DNA of 64,000 bases from the NCBI GenBank assembly GCA_015178975.1, contig WHVD01000139.1:155745-219744 (forward strand). Reading direction: 5' to 3'. Below, one piece after another: positions 1 to 12,061 of this stretch (position 1 is the stretch's first letter; every line of letters starts with the position of its first letter). Made by a program: the position numbers and the translations under genes. The notes under the pieces were generated by a model that worked only from the letters and a program-made list of their open reading frames with translations, made no database searches and was not told the DNA's origin. This stretch comes from Hysterangium stoloniferum (lineage: Eukaryota > Basidiomycota > Agaricomycetes > Hysterangiales > Hysterangiaceae).

Positions 1-790
1 AAAAGGAGTCAATTTCGAAGCTTTTTGTGCTGTACTATAGCTTCTACTTCATACTCCTCGTCATTACGATTGAGTTCTCGAGGGTTCTCAAGTAGCTCCT
101 TGGATCCGAATTCCTTAGGGGAGAGGTGGTACTTTTTAAGATGGTCTCGATTAATCACTGGATGTAATTGATATTCCGAGGGAATGTGGAGTCGGAAGAC
201 TTGAGGATTGATCTTTTCCAAGACCTCAAACGGCCCTATCCGACTTTGTATAAGTTTCCTTCCGGGTCCCTTGGGTTCGACGAGCTCGAGAGAATGGGGA
301 TTAATCAGAACATAATCACCCTCTGAGATATCTTCCACCAATCTCCGTCTCTTGTTGTAACTGTGAGCTTGGGTTTCTTGTGCTCACGCAATCAAATCCC
401 ACGCCACTTGTCGGTGATTTTCCAATTCTAAGATCCATTGGTTGGCTACAGGGCTATCCGATAATTCTCTGGGAACCACAGGGTCGTCCCCTCCTAGACA
501 GCTAGACATTCCTCTTGGCAAGTAGCCCATCAGCAAAAAGGCTGGTGCATAGCTTGTTGAGCTTTGAACCATCAAATTGTAGGTATGAGCCACTACTTGA
601 GTCCATTTAGACCATTCCTCCTTCGAAGAGGTGCAGTATGCTCTGAGCATTTGCTCCACAATAGCATTAGCGTTCTCCGTTTGACCGTCGGTCTGAGGAT
701 GGTGGGACGAGGATACTGCAAAGGCACTTCCGTATACTTTGCAGACTTCTCTCCAGAACCTACAGGTCCACCTCTTGTCTCGATCACAGA
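1..790 (-). pseudogene. Gypsy-1 integrase C-terminal half and start of chromodomain (broken)
   Basis: Minus-strand frames give the integrase core around the second catalytic Asp and the Glu region, the line YAPAFLLMGYLPRGMSSCLG, the SPHSLELVEPKG-type C-terminal segment, and the linker HPVINRDHLKKYHLSPKE leading into a chromodomain (DEEYEVEAIVQHKKLRN). All align closely with the intact Gypsy-5 copy at about 62340-63150. The linker and chromodomain are in one frame here, whereas in Gypsy-5 a 1-bp change separates them. The coding stretch is interrupted at 791-795 (ttatc), where LTR-A is inserted. The remainder of the chromodomain lies off the window. Confidence 0.85.
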
Positions 791-795
791 TTATC

Positions 796-2152
796 TGTGA
801 GGTATCAGCTTTATCTCATAATTTTCTCTTAATTTTCTTTGAATTTATTAATATTTTCTCGAATTTATTGTATTTTTTATTATATTTTTATTGTGAAATA
901 TAGGCTCTATTCCTTTTAACTTCGCATAATAATAGCATATATGAACTCATATTATGCTATTATATCTTAGTTAATTTATTATAATTTTTAACTAATTATT
1001 TATATTTTATTTACTTAGTTATTACCTTTCGGCACCTTGCTACAGCCTAGTTTGCGCATTTTTGGTGTCATGTGACTTATTAGATAAGCCTCCAGTGTCG
1101 GGATGTCACACGAGTCACGAATGTGACTACCCGAGTCACACAAGTCACGAATGTGACTACTCGAGTCACACAAGTCACGATTGTGACTACCCGAGTCACA
1201 CAAGTCACGAATGTGACTACCCGAGTCATTATTAGGTTCCGCCGACTCATCGTTTGCTTCCGTCCCGGGACCGCGGCCTTGAACCTTCATGTTCAAGCAA
1301 GAGGTTAGAACCCTTGTCTCAGAGAAGGGAATCACATGTTAAACAAAGGGTAAATAATGAGTAGAATGTGAGGTCATTATGATCTCACTAATGACCTCAT
1401 AAACTAAATAGTTAGCTAATCATTGAGTTAGCAAAATGTATATAAGGAGGGCCAAGTTTCCAATAAAACCAATCTATCTCTCACACATTTTATAGTATAG
1501 CACAGAAGCTTACCTCATCATCCTAAGGACAATAATAGCCTTAGTCTGATACACTCACTGCAAGCACCTACACTTGCAGCATCTTGAATCTTTGTCAGCA
1601 ACTCTTGGACTTAGCTAATCATCTAAGTTCCCCAGCCTCACAGCTACCCTTTAGGCTTATTAATTAGATAATAAACCTAATAAGTATCTAAGTATCCTTA
1701 CTGAAATCCCTGCCAATACTAGATTACTCAAGGCCCAGCCCTAAGTTTATTGAATTAATCAAGTACAAGCACTCAGATAATCCAATACAATTTATTTTCT
1801 CTATTAATAAATTATTTAACACCTTGTTAAATAACTATTAATAGTTACAAATAAGCATACAAGAATCTGAAGCTTTTATATCAAGTCTCTGCCAAGTTAC
1901 TGCGCATATATTCAGCTTCCAACCCCTATTCTCAAGGAATAGTTCTTGTATTTGCTAAAAGAGTCATACACAGTTCTATTGAACCTTTCAATAATCAAAA
2001 TAAGCATTGATTTGAGTTGTTTAAGCTTCATAGCGCAGCTCATTAATCTATCAGTATTTAAATTACTGGACCTTTGCTTGTTTTATTGTTGAAGCTCTGT
2101 GACACTATAGCATATATTGAGCTATCTAAGAGAATCCCCTGAATACATTACA
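796..2152 (+). mobile_element. Solo LTR-A (copy 1) inside Gypsy-1 integrase
   Basis: A 1,357-bp block starts TGTGAGGTATCAG and ends ATACATTACA, and is flanked by the 5-bp direct repeat ttatc (791-795 and 2153-2157). Removing it rejoins the Gypsy-1 integrase frame. It has TG...CA ends, no internal coding, and three other partial or full copies in the window (9999-10836, 15972-17236, 44521-44953). These features define a solo LTR of a separate, unseen retrotransposon. Short ORFs in it are not real genes. Confidence 0.93.
1105..1226 (+). repeat. Minisatellite, four 30-bp units, inside LTR-A copy 1
   Basis: Four head-to-tail 30-bp units start at 1105, 1135, 1165 and 1195, each containing gtcacgaatgtgactac with one or two changes. 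Each unit is itself partly palindromic (gtcac...gtgac). The other LTR-A copies carry only one unit at this place (about 10500 and 16280), so the array grew in this copy. The overlapping small ORFs on both strands are by-products of the repeat. Confidence 0.9.
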
Positions 2153-2157
2153 TTATC

Positions 2158-4002
2158 CTTGAAGGCAGGCTGAAAGGAGCGGCTACCTTATTCATGAAGA
2201 TTCGCACGAATCCTTCTGCGGATAGATCTGAAGTGGTGGGTTCACAGATTAAGAAACACATGAGTTTATCCATGGCGACGAAGATGGCGGAATACGCACC
2301 CTCTGTAGAAGGAGGCAATCCGGTAATCAGGTCCATCGAGAAAACCTCAAACGGCCTTAGGGGTATATCCGTGGGTCAAAGAGCTCCTTGTCGAGCAGAA
2401 TGATCAATTTTAGTTTTCTGGCATATGTCGCAGCTGTGAGCATATGCCATGCAGTCATGCAACATCCTTGGCCAAAAGAAACGGTCTTTCATCAGCCCAA
2501 AGAGTCTGTGGCCGCCTGCATGAGCTCCTTCGAAGGGATTATCATGTATCAACTTGAGTATGGTTGTCATCATGCTACTAGGAACGCAGATTCGACTTTT
2601 CCAGTCTGAATCTCCAAAGAACAATAACTTATTCTTGCCGATGAAATAATGCGAAGGAGTAGTTACCATGTTTGGAGAAATGGGATTGGTGGCGTAATGA
2701 TTTCTGAAGGTGGGATCCTTCTGGTATCCATCGCAAAGTTCCTTAGCGTAATTTTCGTCGATCTCTATAGGCAATTGTGGATTCGAGAGAGTAAAATTCA
2801 CTTCATCGGTTTCATCGTTTCTGGGGAGGTTGTGCAAGTCCCATTTCATTTTGGGGACCTCTTCCATGGTTCCGACTGGTTCGACTAACTCGTGATGAGT
2901 GAGAAAGACGGCTTTTTCCGCTGGTTTGTTCTCCCATAACGTCTCATCGTCATTCTGGTTATAAGAATCTGCTACGATCGGTAAAAGGTCGTCTCTCGCG
3001 GGGCTAGCATAGTCCGCTACTCGAGGAAGTCTGGACAGTGGGTCAACATTGCTATGTATTCGTCCTGCTCTATGTAGGATTTCCAGACCGGGGTATGCAG
3101 CGTATACCACCCCCCATGCGGCCAGTCGATGATTAGTATTCTCATAAGATCTGGCCCATTGTGACACCGCATGGTCAGTGATCAGAAGGATATGTTCACC
3201 TTCGATAAAGGGCTGGAAATGGACTAATCCTTCTTTAGCGGCTAACACTTCTCGCTCTGTGGCTGAATAGTTACATTCTGCTTTCTTGAGCATACGGCTC
3301 CAATAGGCGATAACGTGTTCGACCATGACACTGGTGTTGTCAAAATCTGCGGCCCAGGAATCCGTCCAGGTGAATTCCAGTTCCTTGGTTTTATAATGAG
3401 TAACGAAGATGGGCACGCTCGTGATTGATCGAAGGCTGCTCGTGCTTGGGCATAAATTTTCGTATCCTTAAGGTCTTTAAGCGTCATTTTCTGTATTTGT
3501 TGGAGACAACATCCTAGCGCAAAGTCCGAAGCGTCTGTGTATAACCGATCAGGCATACCGCTCGCGGGGTGTACGAGTACTGGAGCTGAGCTCAACGCAA
3601 CCTTGATGTCCTCAAAGCTCGGGCGTGTTCAGAATCCCAATTCCAACGAACTCCTTTCTTCAAGAGGTTGAAAAGTGGAGCGACCGTCCAGGAGTAAAAT
3701 GGTATGTACGCGGAGAAGTACAGAACCTTTCCTAGAAAACATTGAAGATCTGCTATCTTAGAAGGCGTAGCCAATTCTAATATAGCGGCGACCTTTTCTT
3801 GATGGGTCAAAAAGCCGAGTCTAGACACCTTATGTCCTAGTAGTAGAATCGAATTAAACCCCACATAGCATTTTTTGGGTGAGAAAGTGATTCCCGCAGC
3901 AATTATGGCTTGTAAAACCTGATCTAAATGTTTTAGATGATTGTCCCATGTCTTAGAAAAGATCACGATGTCGTCAATATAAACCAGGCAGAATATCCAT
4001 AA
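2158..4002 (-). pseudogene. Gypsy-1 RT C-terminus, RNase H and integrase N-terminal part (broken)
   Basis: Minus-strand frames show, in order: the RT active-site line LVYIDDIVIFSKTWDNH (about 3960), the thumb region, RNase H with RLYTDASDFALGC, the second acidic site in NYSATEREVLAAKEG and the third in LITDHA, then the HHCC zinc region of integrase (HAGGHRLF ... CDICQKTK, about 2400-2500) and the first catalytic Asp in MDLITGLP (about 2330). The frame changes near 3595 and 3416. Compared with Gypsy-5 many CG sites have become TG or CA. LTR-C separates it from the N-terminal RT half, and LTR-A separates it from the rest of integrase. Confidence 0.88.
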
Positions 4003-4007
4003 GTAAG

Positions 4008-4653
4008 TGTAAAGGGTGTGCATATATGCATACCTGGACTAAGGAATAGTAGCTGGATTATAGTACTTTATTATTTACCTTTTATTTTCTTTCTTTATAT
4101 TCTTTCTATATTTCGAGCATACCTTGATTTTGTAGTTCGAAGCTTTGTGTATACGTATGGGCGCTCTCAGCGCCAAAAGAGACAGACAACTTTTACCCAG
4201 CAGACACCACCTCGTAAACGACCCAGACGTCGAATAGCGAGAGGTGTCAAGGGTAACGTTTCAACTACCTTTAAAAGGTAGTATTCTCTTGCATACTAAC
4301 GTACTTCAGACTCGAACCGCAAAGGTCGAGTTCCAATCTAAGGTCTTTGCGCTAGTCGACATTATAGTCGACTCACGCTATTATTTCTTTACTTTAGATA
4401 TTCAGCTTCGCGTTGATTATCTATTTTACATCTAGCTACGAGTTGTACCGTGAAGGTCAACTCTTTCATTCTTTCATTCTAGCCGTCAAGAGCAACTGTA
4501 CAGTTGCTCTTGTGACACATAGCGTGTCTTCTTACTAGTACAGCTTGTCTAGTAATCTACAGTATTGTACTGTACGGTCAATATCTGCTAATAGTAGTTG
4601 AATAGACACTATTCTTCGTATATCGAACAGTCAGAATCTATCGACTCTTCACA
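4008..4653 (+). mobile_element. Solo LTR-C (copy 1) inside Gypsy-1 RT
   Basis: A 646-bp block starts TGTAAAGGGTGTGCATATA and ends ACTCTTCACA, flanked by gtaag on both sides (4003-4007, 4654-4658). It is forward, thus antisense to Gypsy-1. It shares its whole length with copies at 23698-24339, 25402-26045 and 43462-44104, and its 3' part resembles the LTR of Gypsy-5, so it belongs to the same broad chromovirus lineage. Internally it is a string of short inverted repeats, including a 20-bp perfect palindrome. Confidence 0.92.
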
Positions 4654-4658
4654 GTAAG

Positions 4659-6160
4659 GTGCAAGTATAGTTTGCATAACCCTTTGGAATATAGAAGGTC
4701 CATTACGAAGTCCAAAGGGCATTCTCCTGAATTGCCACAGTCCTCGATGGGATCTGAAGGTGGTCTTCGGCTTGTCTTCCTCTAACATTTCAAGTTGGGT
4801 AAAACCGGCTAGTGCATCGAAGGAAGATAAGATGTTGGAGGCCGAAAGTGCTTGCATGATTTCCGACTGGTGTGGCAGTGAAAATTCGTCGGGAACTGTT
4901 AGACTGTTCAACTTTCTATAGTCGATCACTACTCGTGGTTTCCCATTGCAATAGACAACAAAGGCTTGCGCCCCCCAAGGACTCTTAGACGGTTCGATTA
5001 CTCCCTGTTGGAACCAAGTATCCATTTGTTCATCAATGACTTTCCTATTAGCTGGGGAGGTTGGGAACATTGACATTGAAATAGGTTGCGCGCCCTCTTT
5101 CAATGGGACATTGACCTTGACATCCACTTGTCCCAGTCGCCTGTCTACTCCGAAGGCTAGGACATTCTTAGTTAATACCGACTCCAAGTGGGAGGAGACA
5201 TCAGTAGGGATGTCAGGTCCTAAGTTAACCAGCTTATGCAGATCTTCCGCATGAAACGTTTCCATGGTGGCAACCTCTGACGTTTTAGGACCTGCCGGGT
5301 CGAAATTGTCTGTGAGTTCCCATTCTGGGGGCGGTCTGGAGGATTGAGGATTAAGGACACTCTCCTCTTCTATTTTTGATAGACTCTTGATGAGATGGGC
5401 GATCTTGGTTGCCGTCGACTGCATCGATGCCCTCTCAGTCGAAGATCTAGGAGTCTGGGCCCATTTGTTCGCGTCGTGAATTAATCCAACAGTTTCCCCT
5501 CATCTGATGATTCTTGGCATCAGAGAGGGATTAGCGAGAGGTATCATGGCACATTCCCTAGAGATGGCGGTGGTGGGAGCAGCTAGTATACTCCCATCGT
5601 CGTTCTGCAAGACAACTCCCTCGACTATCCATTGGTCACCAATAAGATCTCCTACAAAGATTGGTACTAATCGAGCCGATTCTGGTTCTATAGTACAATC
5701 TTGTAAGGCCCATGTGACTCTTTCAGTACGCACTCCTTTGTCAATTCAGGCGAGTCATTGGCTAATTCCTCAAAGGGGATCTTGCTAATCGAAAAGGTTA
5801 AAGGCTGTGGCTCCTTGGAAGAACTGGCTGGGATAGATCCTGCTCTCCCAGGCAAAATCAATCTGGAACCCAGCGGTTGGTCTCGCAGTGTCCCGATCTC
5901 ATAGTTCACGTGAAAGTCTTCTCCAAGAAGGATCGGGACGGTCATACCTCAGACAACGTACCTCTTGGCGGTAAATTTGAGGAGTATACCGGTGTCGTCC
6001 TCGAGATAAATGGGGATGTTGACGTATCCTAATACTTTGGCATTACCGGTAAGTTGTACGAGGCGCAGCTTGAGTCCTTGCTTGAGTTTAGGGTGGTCCT
6101 CTAGTTCCTTATAGAAATCCTCCGAGATTAAGGAGAGCTCAGCTCCGGCGTCCAGCCTGA
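4659..6160 (-). pseudogene. Gypsy-1 protease and RT N-terminal half (broken)
   Basis: On the minus strand the aspartic protease site reads LDAGAELSLIS (about 6110-6150), followed by a TVPILLGEDFHVNYEIG segment, a linker, and the RT fingers and palm: QGVIEPSKSPWGAQAFVVY, RVVIDYRKLN and FRRMPFGLRNGPSIF, ending APY at the LTR-C insertion. Stops interrupt the frame near 5945 and 5500. In the protease site the residue before the catalytic Asp is Leu, preceded by Arg (AGG), where Gypsy-5 has a TGA stop. This shows that gag and pol were probably one continuous frame in the ancestor. Confidence 0.87.
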
Positions 6161-9100
6161 TTTTAATAGGATTTGAGGCTTCTGAATTCCCTACGCGTCC
6201 GTAGATGTGTAATGCTGAAATCCCAATACTGGAATATCCACCCGGAGGGTCCCTTCTGCATAGATAATAGTTGAATCCTCTTTCATAAGTCGACTGGATT
6301 GGGGGTATTGAACTCTAGGTCTTTTGCTTTCTTTTCTTGCAGCCAGTTTGACGTTCCTCCTGATACATCTACCGTTAGGTACCTTGGGAGTGGCGTTCGA
6401 AATAGAGTCGTCCGCTTCAGAGTCTGACTCATCGCAAGGAATTAAGTCAGGTTATTGCCCTGGGTCAAAGGGGAAGCTCGCCTCCTCCGATCCCTCTGAC
6501 TCAGAGGGGTCTTCTATAATGTAGGTCTGACTTATTTGCTTAGATCAGTTCGCAAATGCGTCCTCGTCGACGATTTCCTCAATGGTGGGAGGTTCAGGTC
6601 GTGATAAAACTCTCGTCTCAGTCAGACCTTCACAGTTCTGACGATGAGCATCTAGCCAGTCTTCTTTCTCGAGAAAATCATGGTCTGATATAGAAACATA
6701 AACCTGTGATGTCTCGTTCTCATTCGAGGATGCTTTCACGTCTGAAACGATGTTGTCCTCTGACTGAGGAAGGTAGACAGAAATGAAAATCAATTCCTCA
6801 TCAATGTTATGTACTTGTCCCTGTACACTTAATCCATAAACCGCTTCATAAGCCCTTTGATCCTCCGCCTCCTCCATTGGGTTCTGCGTGGAGCACTTGT
6901 TAATAGAGACATAGTGCGACAACCTGCCCGTGTGGGGGCAGTCGATCTTGAAATGCTCTAAACTCCCACAAATCCAACACTCCTTTGGAGGTTTGGCGAT
7001 GCTTTTCTTGTCACTTCGTTCGAAAAAGAACTTGCCGTGTTTCTTAGCCTGCTTAGCATTCGATCTCCTAGGGACAGTTTTATCCTCGAGTTTGCCGAGG
7101 AGGATGTGAGCTTGGTTAGTGGGGTCAATTCCTCCAGAGTGTTCTTCCTCATGCCAGGGATCCGACTCGTCTTGCTCGGTGATCATGACTCTAGGCTTTT
7201 GGAACTGATAACGCTCTCGATGTGTTTGAACCCAAGCATTAATCAACTCCTCTTGTAAATTGTTCGCATAAGTCTGCAGGCTCATGATGTCGTCAATAGG
7301 TTGTCCCTGTAGAAGGTAAAGCCATTCCGTGGGCAGCGTCAGGATGAGTCTGCGCATTTCATCCTTCCAGTTTTGGTGGAACCTGTACAAGAATCGATAG
7401 AGCTTGACCCTCCGCTGAATGTAATGAATGGGTGCCTCACAATTGTGACCGATTTGTCGAAATTTCATGGCTTCCCATTCTAGAGCTAAGGATTTGTGCC
7501 AATGAGTTCCAAGTAATCCTTCTACGATACCACAAAGAAATGATCCGTGAGATCGACTGAATTCAGCACGATGTTCACGGTCTAGGGTGCTCCACCAGAT
7601 CTTGGCATTGCCGGTAAGTCGTCTTGGCAGAGCGACTCCCAACAGTGTGCTCATGGAGTCTGAGATCTCCGAGAGACTCATAATATCCATGATGTAATCC
7701 AATGCCTTGGACTGAGTTCCATCGTATTCGGGAAGGTCTGACCATTTTATCTTGATGTTGTTGATGTTAAGAGCGATCCTTTTACCCTTAGGTAAGTCAT
7801 CGATAGGCGCGCTGACTCGAGGCTGCATCGGAGTTTGAAAGGGAGAGTTAGGTACTCTACCGTAATGCCCCCCACATCCCAAATTTCCTCCATAGCTTGA
7901 GGCACTACAACTCCTGGATGAATTACTAGGGGTCCTCTTGCTGGCAAAAAGGGGTTCGAGGAGATCAGCAGGGAATGGCGGGGATCGACTGGATTCAGCG
8001 ATCCTCGACCAGCAACTTGACCAGCTATACCCTCAGTGAATGCAGTAGAGAAAGACGGTCGACCCCTGTTGGTGACTGATCAATTCCTAGTCGCAGCTTG
8101 TTGATCGCTGACGTTAGGATTACTCGGAATTTGTTCGAATGCGACGCGAGAGCAGTGAATTCCCTGATGGGGGGTAGGGCTAGGTTCCGTTGCAATACCT
8201 CTCTCGATTTCGGCCATATTCAAAGGTCGACGAGGTTGAGGTTGATAGAGGGGAGTGCAGATTTCCATTCCCTTTTCCTGAAGACGTTCTGTGACTTGTG
8301 TCCTCATATCTGACGGGAAGTCTTGCAAAATAATGGGACGATTGAGCGAACAAAGGAAATGAGTGTCGGGAGACCCATTCAGGGTACGAACGAACAAACT
8401 GGTTGTGGAGATGGGCGAATCGGGTACCTGGATGGAATCACCGTAAGGGTAGAGCACTTCCAAAACCATCTTATCAAGCCTCCTCTGATTTCGCCTTAAC
8501 CGACCCCTTAAGGTAAAATATGCAAATGAAGAATTCCGAGTGATCCCGTTAAGAGACTCCTCCAACATCCAGATGTATATATACTGGTAGTCAACCTTAG
8601 GGATGATGTGATCCCCACCGAGCAGGACGTGAAGGATTTGCAACATGTCATCGTGTGTGCGGAGCGCTTCGAGAAATGAAGAGAACACTTCTTGCTTAAG
8701 AATCGTCCTTCTTCTTCCATAACAGAAGTAACCTCACTCGACCATTCGGGAATCGAGCCGGTCAGATCCTCAAGGGTTCCAGGTCACGTGAATAGATCTT
8801 GCACCGATACAATGGCCTGAGAACAACCTAACCAGACTGCTACAGTCGCCGGTAGAAGAGGGTAATCCGAATTATACTCCTCCACGAAGGGAGTAACCTG
8901 ATCCACAGGGATTCAATCGGCGTAGTACACATCCCATTGTAAGTCGATGGGTTGAGCATAAATCATATGACCCCTGAAGAATTGCTTAAGGATGACCTGT
9001 CTAGGCGGGAACGAGAGAATGGGTTTGGAAGCACAGATGGTCTCGACGTTAGCTCCTGGAATGTTCGACTGCTCAGTCGGCGGACGTTCTTCTCGTGCAC

Positions 9101-9291
9101 TTGGGGGGCTTCCGTTGATGGTCTAGCTGCTGCTCCGGGAGGACTCCCAGGAAGAACTGGTTTTTGAAAGTCAACGAAGACTTCCTCATGGTGACGTTAC
9201 GGCGTGGTTCCAGACTTGCAGGTCTTTGACGAGGTTTTGAATTACTCGGGGTCATCCAAGGTCTCGACGTTTGGTTCTTGCCAGTAGTCAT
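6161..9291 (-). pseudogene. Gypsy-1 gag (broken)
   Basis: The start codon is at 9291 (MTTGKNQTSRPWMTPSNSK), 79 bp downstream of the LTR end. A long N-terminal region (to about residue 530) precedes a capsid-like segment (ALDYIMDIMSLSEISDSM, IWWSTLDREHRAEF, PIHYIQRRVKLYRFLY) and a CCHC zinc knuckle, CWICGSLEHFKIDC, at about 6938-6980. Stops relative to Gypsy-5 include several TGA codons where the intact copy has CGA, for example near 8070 and 8785. The largest surviving open pieces are 8080-8688 and 6545-7882. Confidence 0.85.
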
Positions 9292-9350
9292 TTACGTGCT
9301 TAGAAGCTTATAGTCGAAAGATATCGTTTTTTCTTCATAGGGAAAGTATG

Positions 9351-9368
9351 GTCCAGCCCAGATCACCA
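9351..9368 (-). promoter_or_regulatory. Gypsy-1 primer-binding site
   Basis: Directly after the LTR end, on the minus strand, lies tggtgatctggg. The equivalent 18-mers occur after the LTRs of Gypsy-2, Gypsy-3 and Gypsy-5. The initial TGG is the expected complement of a tRNA CCA end. I cannot name the tRNA from the sequence. Confidence 0.6.
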
Positions 9369-9369
9369 C

Positions 9370-9998
9370 TGTGAAGAGTGGTAGAAGTTCTAACTGTTCT
9401 ATATACGAAGAATATCGACCGTTTAGGTACGATACCACGATGTATTGACTGTCTAAGTCTAATACAGACCGAACATGTATTGACTACTTAGTTCAATACG
9501 GTAGAGAGAAGTAGCTATCTAAAGTAAGGTATATAGCTAGAACAAATTAGTAGAATCGACTGTTAAGTGCAATTCTGGACGACTGCTCGAGTGCAAGTAG
9601 AGTAGTTAGAGAGTCGAATAATAGAGTAGCGTGGATGTAGTCCACGCGGGTTGAGATAAGGATTGAGTTTCAACTGGTACAGTTTGAAACTCAGATTGAG
9701 TGAGTAGCTAAAGCCCATCTGTGACGGTCGAGACGATACACCAATCACAACTTACAGGACACTAACAGGTGTCTGAGTAAGTCGTGGTTGCGGTGTAAAA
9801 GTGTCTGAGTTCTAAACTATGGGTGCTAGAATACATAAGTCTGGTGTGTGTGTGCCCACAAGAGTCGATGTACCGCATACATAGGTCGTCGAACTAATTA
9901 TAGATATAATTAAAGAGAGAAAATAGAAATAATAAAGGAGATATAGTAAGAGCTCATCCGACTATATTTCCTGAGTGTATTTCACCATACCTCTCACA
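9370..9998 (-). repeat. Gypsy-1 5' LTR (type LTR-B)
   Basis: 629 bp. On the minus strand it starts TGTGAGAGGTATGGTGAAAT and ends ACCACTCTTCACA, with a primer-binding site and gag next to it. Near-identical LTR-B copies are at 18998-19633, 26276-26903, 43241-44520 and 47888-48485. The outer flank (9999-10003) is tctag, one half of the target duplication created in LTR-A. Confidence 0.93.
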
Positions 9999-10836
9999 TC
10001 TAGTATTGGCAGGGAATTTCAGTAAGGATACTTAGATACTTATTAAGTTTATTATGTAATTAATAAGCCTAAAGGGTAGCTGTGAGGCTGGGGGAACTTA
10101 GATGATTAGCTAAGTTCAAGATTTGCTGACAAAGATTCAAGATTCTGCAAGTGTAGGTGCTTGCAGTTAGTGTATCAGACTAAGGCTATTATTGTCCTAA
10201 GGATGATTAGATAAGCTTCTGAGCTGTGCACCGAAATATGTGTGTGATAGATTGATTTTATTGGAAACTTGGCCCTCCTTATATACATTTTGATATCTAG
10301 ATATTTAATCATTTATTTACTTTATGAGGTCATTATTTAGGTCATAATGACCTCATATTCTACTTATTTTTTACCCTTTATTTACCATGTGATTCCCCTC
10401 TCTGAGACAAGGGTTCCAACCTTTGGCTTGAACATGAAGGTTCAAGGCCACAGTCCCAGGATGGAAGCAAACGATGAGTCGGTGGAATCAATTAATGACT
10501 TGAGTAGTCACATCCATGACTTGTGATATCCCGACACTGGAGGCTTATCTAATAAGTCACATGACTCCAAAAATGCGCAGGCAAGCCTGCAGCAAGGTGC
10601 CGAAAAGTAATAACTAAGTAAATAAAATATAAATAATTAGTTAAAAATTATAATAAAATAAATAAGATATAATAGCATTATATGAGCTCATATATGCTAT
10701 TATTATGTGAAGTTAAAAGGAATAAGGCCTCATATTTCACAATAAAAATATAATAAAAATACAATAAATTCGAAAAAATATTAAATAATCCACAGAAAAT
10801 TAAGAGAATATTATGAGATGATACTGATACCTCACA
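9999..10836 (-). mobile_element. LTR-A copy 2, 5' part only, reverse
   Basis: The reverse complement matches the first 925 or so bases of LTR-A copy 1 with internal deletions, starting TGTGAGGTATCAG at 10836. It stops exactly at the Gypsy-1 insertion site (tctag). The missing 3' part is not next to it in the window. A 3' part that breaks at the same tctag/ctaga site is found at 44521-44953. On its outer side it is followed by gctga, which is also the flank of that distant part. Confidence 0.9.
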
Positions 10837-11060
10837 GCTGAGTCATCGGCATATTAATCAAAAAAGAATAAAAGGTAGAAATTCGATAACTTGCTCAATT
10901 TATAAGATAAAAATACACAATAAATTGCATAAATTCAAGATAAATCAAGACAATATTGTACAATTTTATTGCCGCAATATAATTACATTTAAATATTCTT
11001 TTTTGCAATTTGTTAGGGGAAATTGTTTAAAAATGGGAAAAGGCTTAGAAGTACATAACA
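10837..11060 (+). mobile_element. LTR-G 3' end fragment, forward
   Basis: 224 bp aligns with the last part of the complete LTR-G at 52017-53945, from gctgagtca to the end ATACATAACA. It begins at the LTR-A insertion site (gctga). The matching 5' part of an LTR-G broken at the same base lies at 44954-46616 in the opposite orientation. The right flank gcgtg is the target site in the Gypsy-4 integrase. Confidence 0.87.
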
Positions 11061-12061
11061 GCGTGGCGTATGCTCGCAGTTGTGACACCTGTCAGAAGAT
11101 GAAAATTGATCACTCCACACCGCAGGGAGCCCTCAGACCAGCTGATGTACCTTCTAAGCCATTCAAAGTAGTCTCCATGGATCTCATAACCGGACTACCA
11201 ACTTCCAGCAGCAACTCTTACTCAGCCATTTTCGTGGTGGTCGACAAGCTGACACGCTTTGTTATCTGTGAATGCACCTCTTCTAACTTGTCCGCCAAAG
11301 GATTCACACAGATCTTCATAAACTGAGTGGCATCACCCTTCGGACTACCCTCCAGGATTATCTGCGATAGAGACAAAAGGTGGACCTGTAGGTTCTGGAG
11401 GGAAGTTTGCAAGATATATGGAACCGCTCTAGCCATCTCTTCTTCTCACCACCCTCAGACAGATGGGCAGACAGAAAATATGAATGCCACCCTCGAACAA
11501 ATGCTGAGAGCTTACTGCTTATCAGCCAAGGAAGAATGGTCAAAATGGATTGGGATAGTAGCCAACACTTACAACTCCACTGTTCGTAGTTCAACTAGCT
11601 ACGCTCCCGCCTTCCTCTTAATGGGGTACTTACCGAGGGGAATGTCCAGGGTACTAGGAGGAGATGATCCTATAGTCCCCAGGGAACTGTCTGAAATTCC
11701 TATGGTGGACTCATGGATTGTGGAATTGGAAAGTCACAGACAAATGGCGAGGGACTCAATCGCCCGAGCACAAGAAACCCAAGCTCGATCCTACAACAAG
11801 CATCAAAAACCGGTCAAGGAAATCTCGGAGGGGGATCTAGTATTAGTCAACCCCCATTCCTTAGAATTGGTAGAAATTAAGGGTAGTGGAAGGAAACTAA
11901 TCCAAAGACACATCCGGACCATTTCAGGTCCTGGAAAAAATTAATCCCCAAGTCTTTAGACTCAAAATACCCCCAGAGTACCAAATGCACCCTGTCATTA
12001 ATCGAGCCCACCTTAAGAAATATCACTCGTCCCCAGAAGTGTTTGGCCCTAGGGAACTACT
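11061..12061 (+). pseudogene. Gypsy-4 integrase core and C-terminus (3' half of a split element)
   Basis: It opens inside the integrase zinc region (VAYARSCDTCQKMKIDHST), then has the first catalytic Asp (SMDLITGLPTSS), the second Asp (IICDRDKRWTCRFW), the catalytic Glu in DGQTENMNATLEQML, and the C-terminal segment SPHSLELVEIKG. One in-frame TGA lies at about 11324 and a frame change near 11930. The upstream half of this gene is absent here. The sequence that would join it, ending in RMLE-D-C, is at 46617-47887 on the opposite strand. Confidence 0.88.

Larger units (their letters stand above)
1..9998 (-). mobile_element. Gypsy-1: decayed Ty3/Gypsy chromovirus, reverse strand, 3' end outside window
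   Basis: Read on the minus strand the order is 5' LTR (9370-9998), primer-binding site, gag, protease, RT, RNase H, integrase and the start of a chromodomain, which is the Ty3/Gypsy order. The reading frame is broken many times. Two solo LTRs sit inside: LTR-A at 796-2152 and LTR-C at 4008-4653, each with a 5-bp target duplication. The 5' LTR is followed at 9999 by tctag and then half of an LTR-A, so Gypsy-1 itself landed inside an LTR-A. The 3' LTR lies upstream of base 1. It is not capable of autonomous movement as it stands. Confidence 0.93.

Noticed and set aside
1015-1335. 106-codon minus ORF with DSGSHIRDLCDSG-type repeats
   Set aside because: It is a translation of the 30-bp minisatellite in LTR-A and has no counterpart in other copies.
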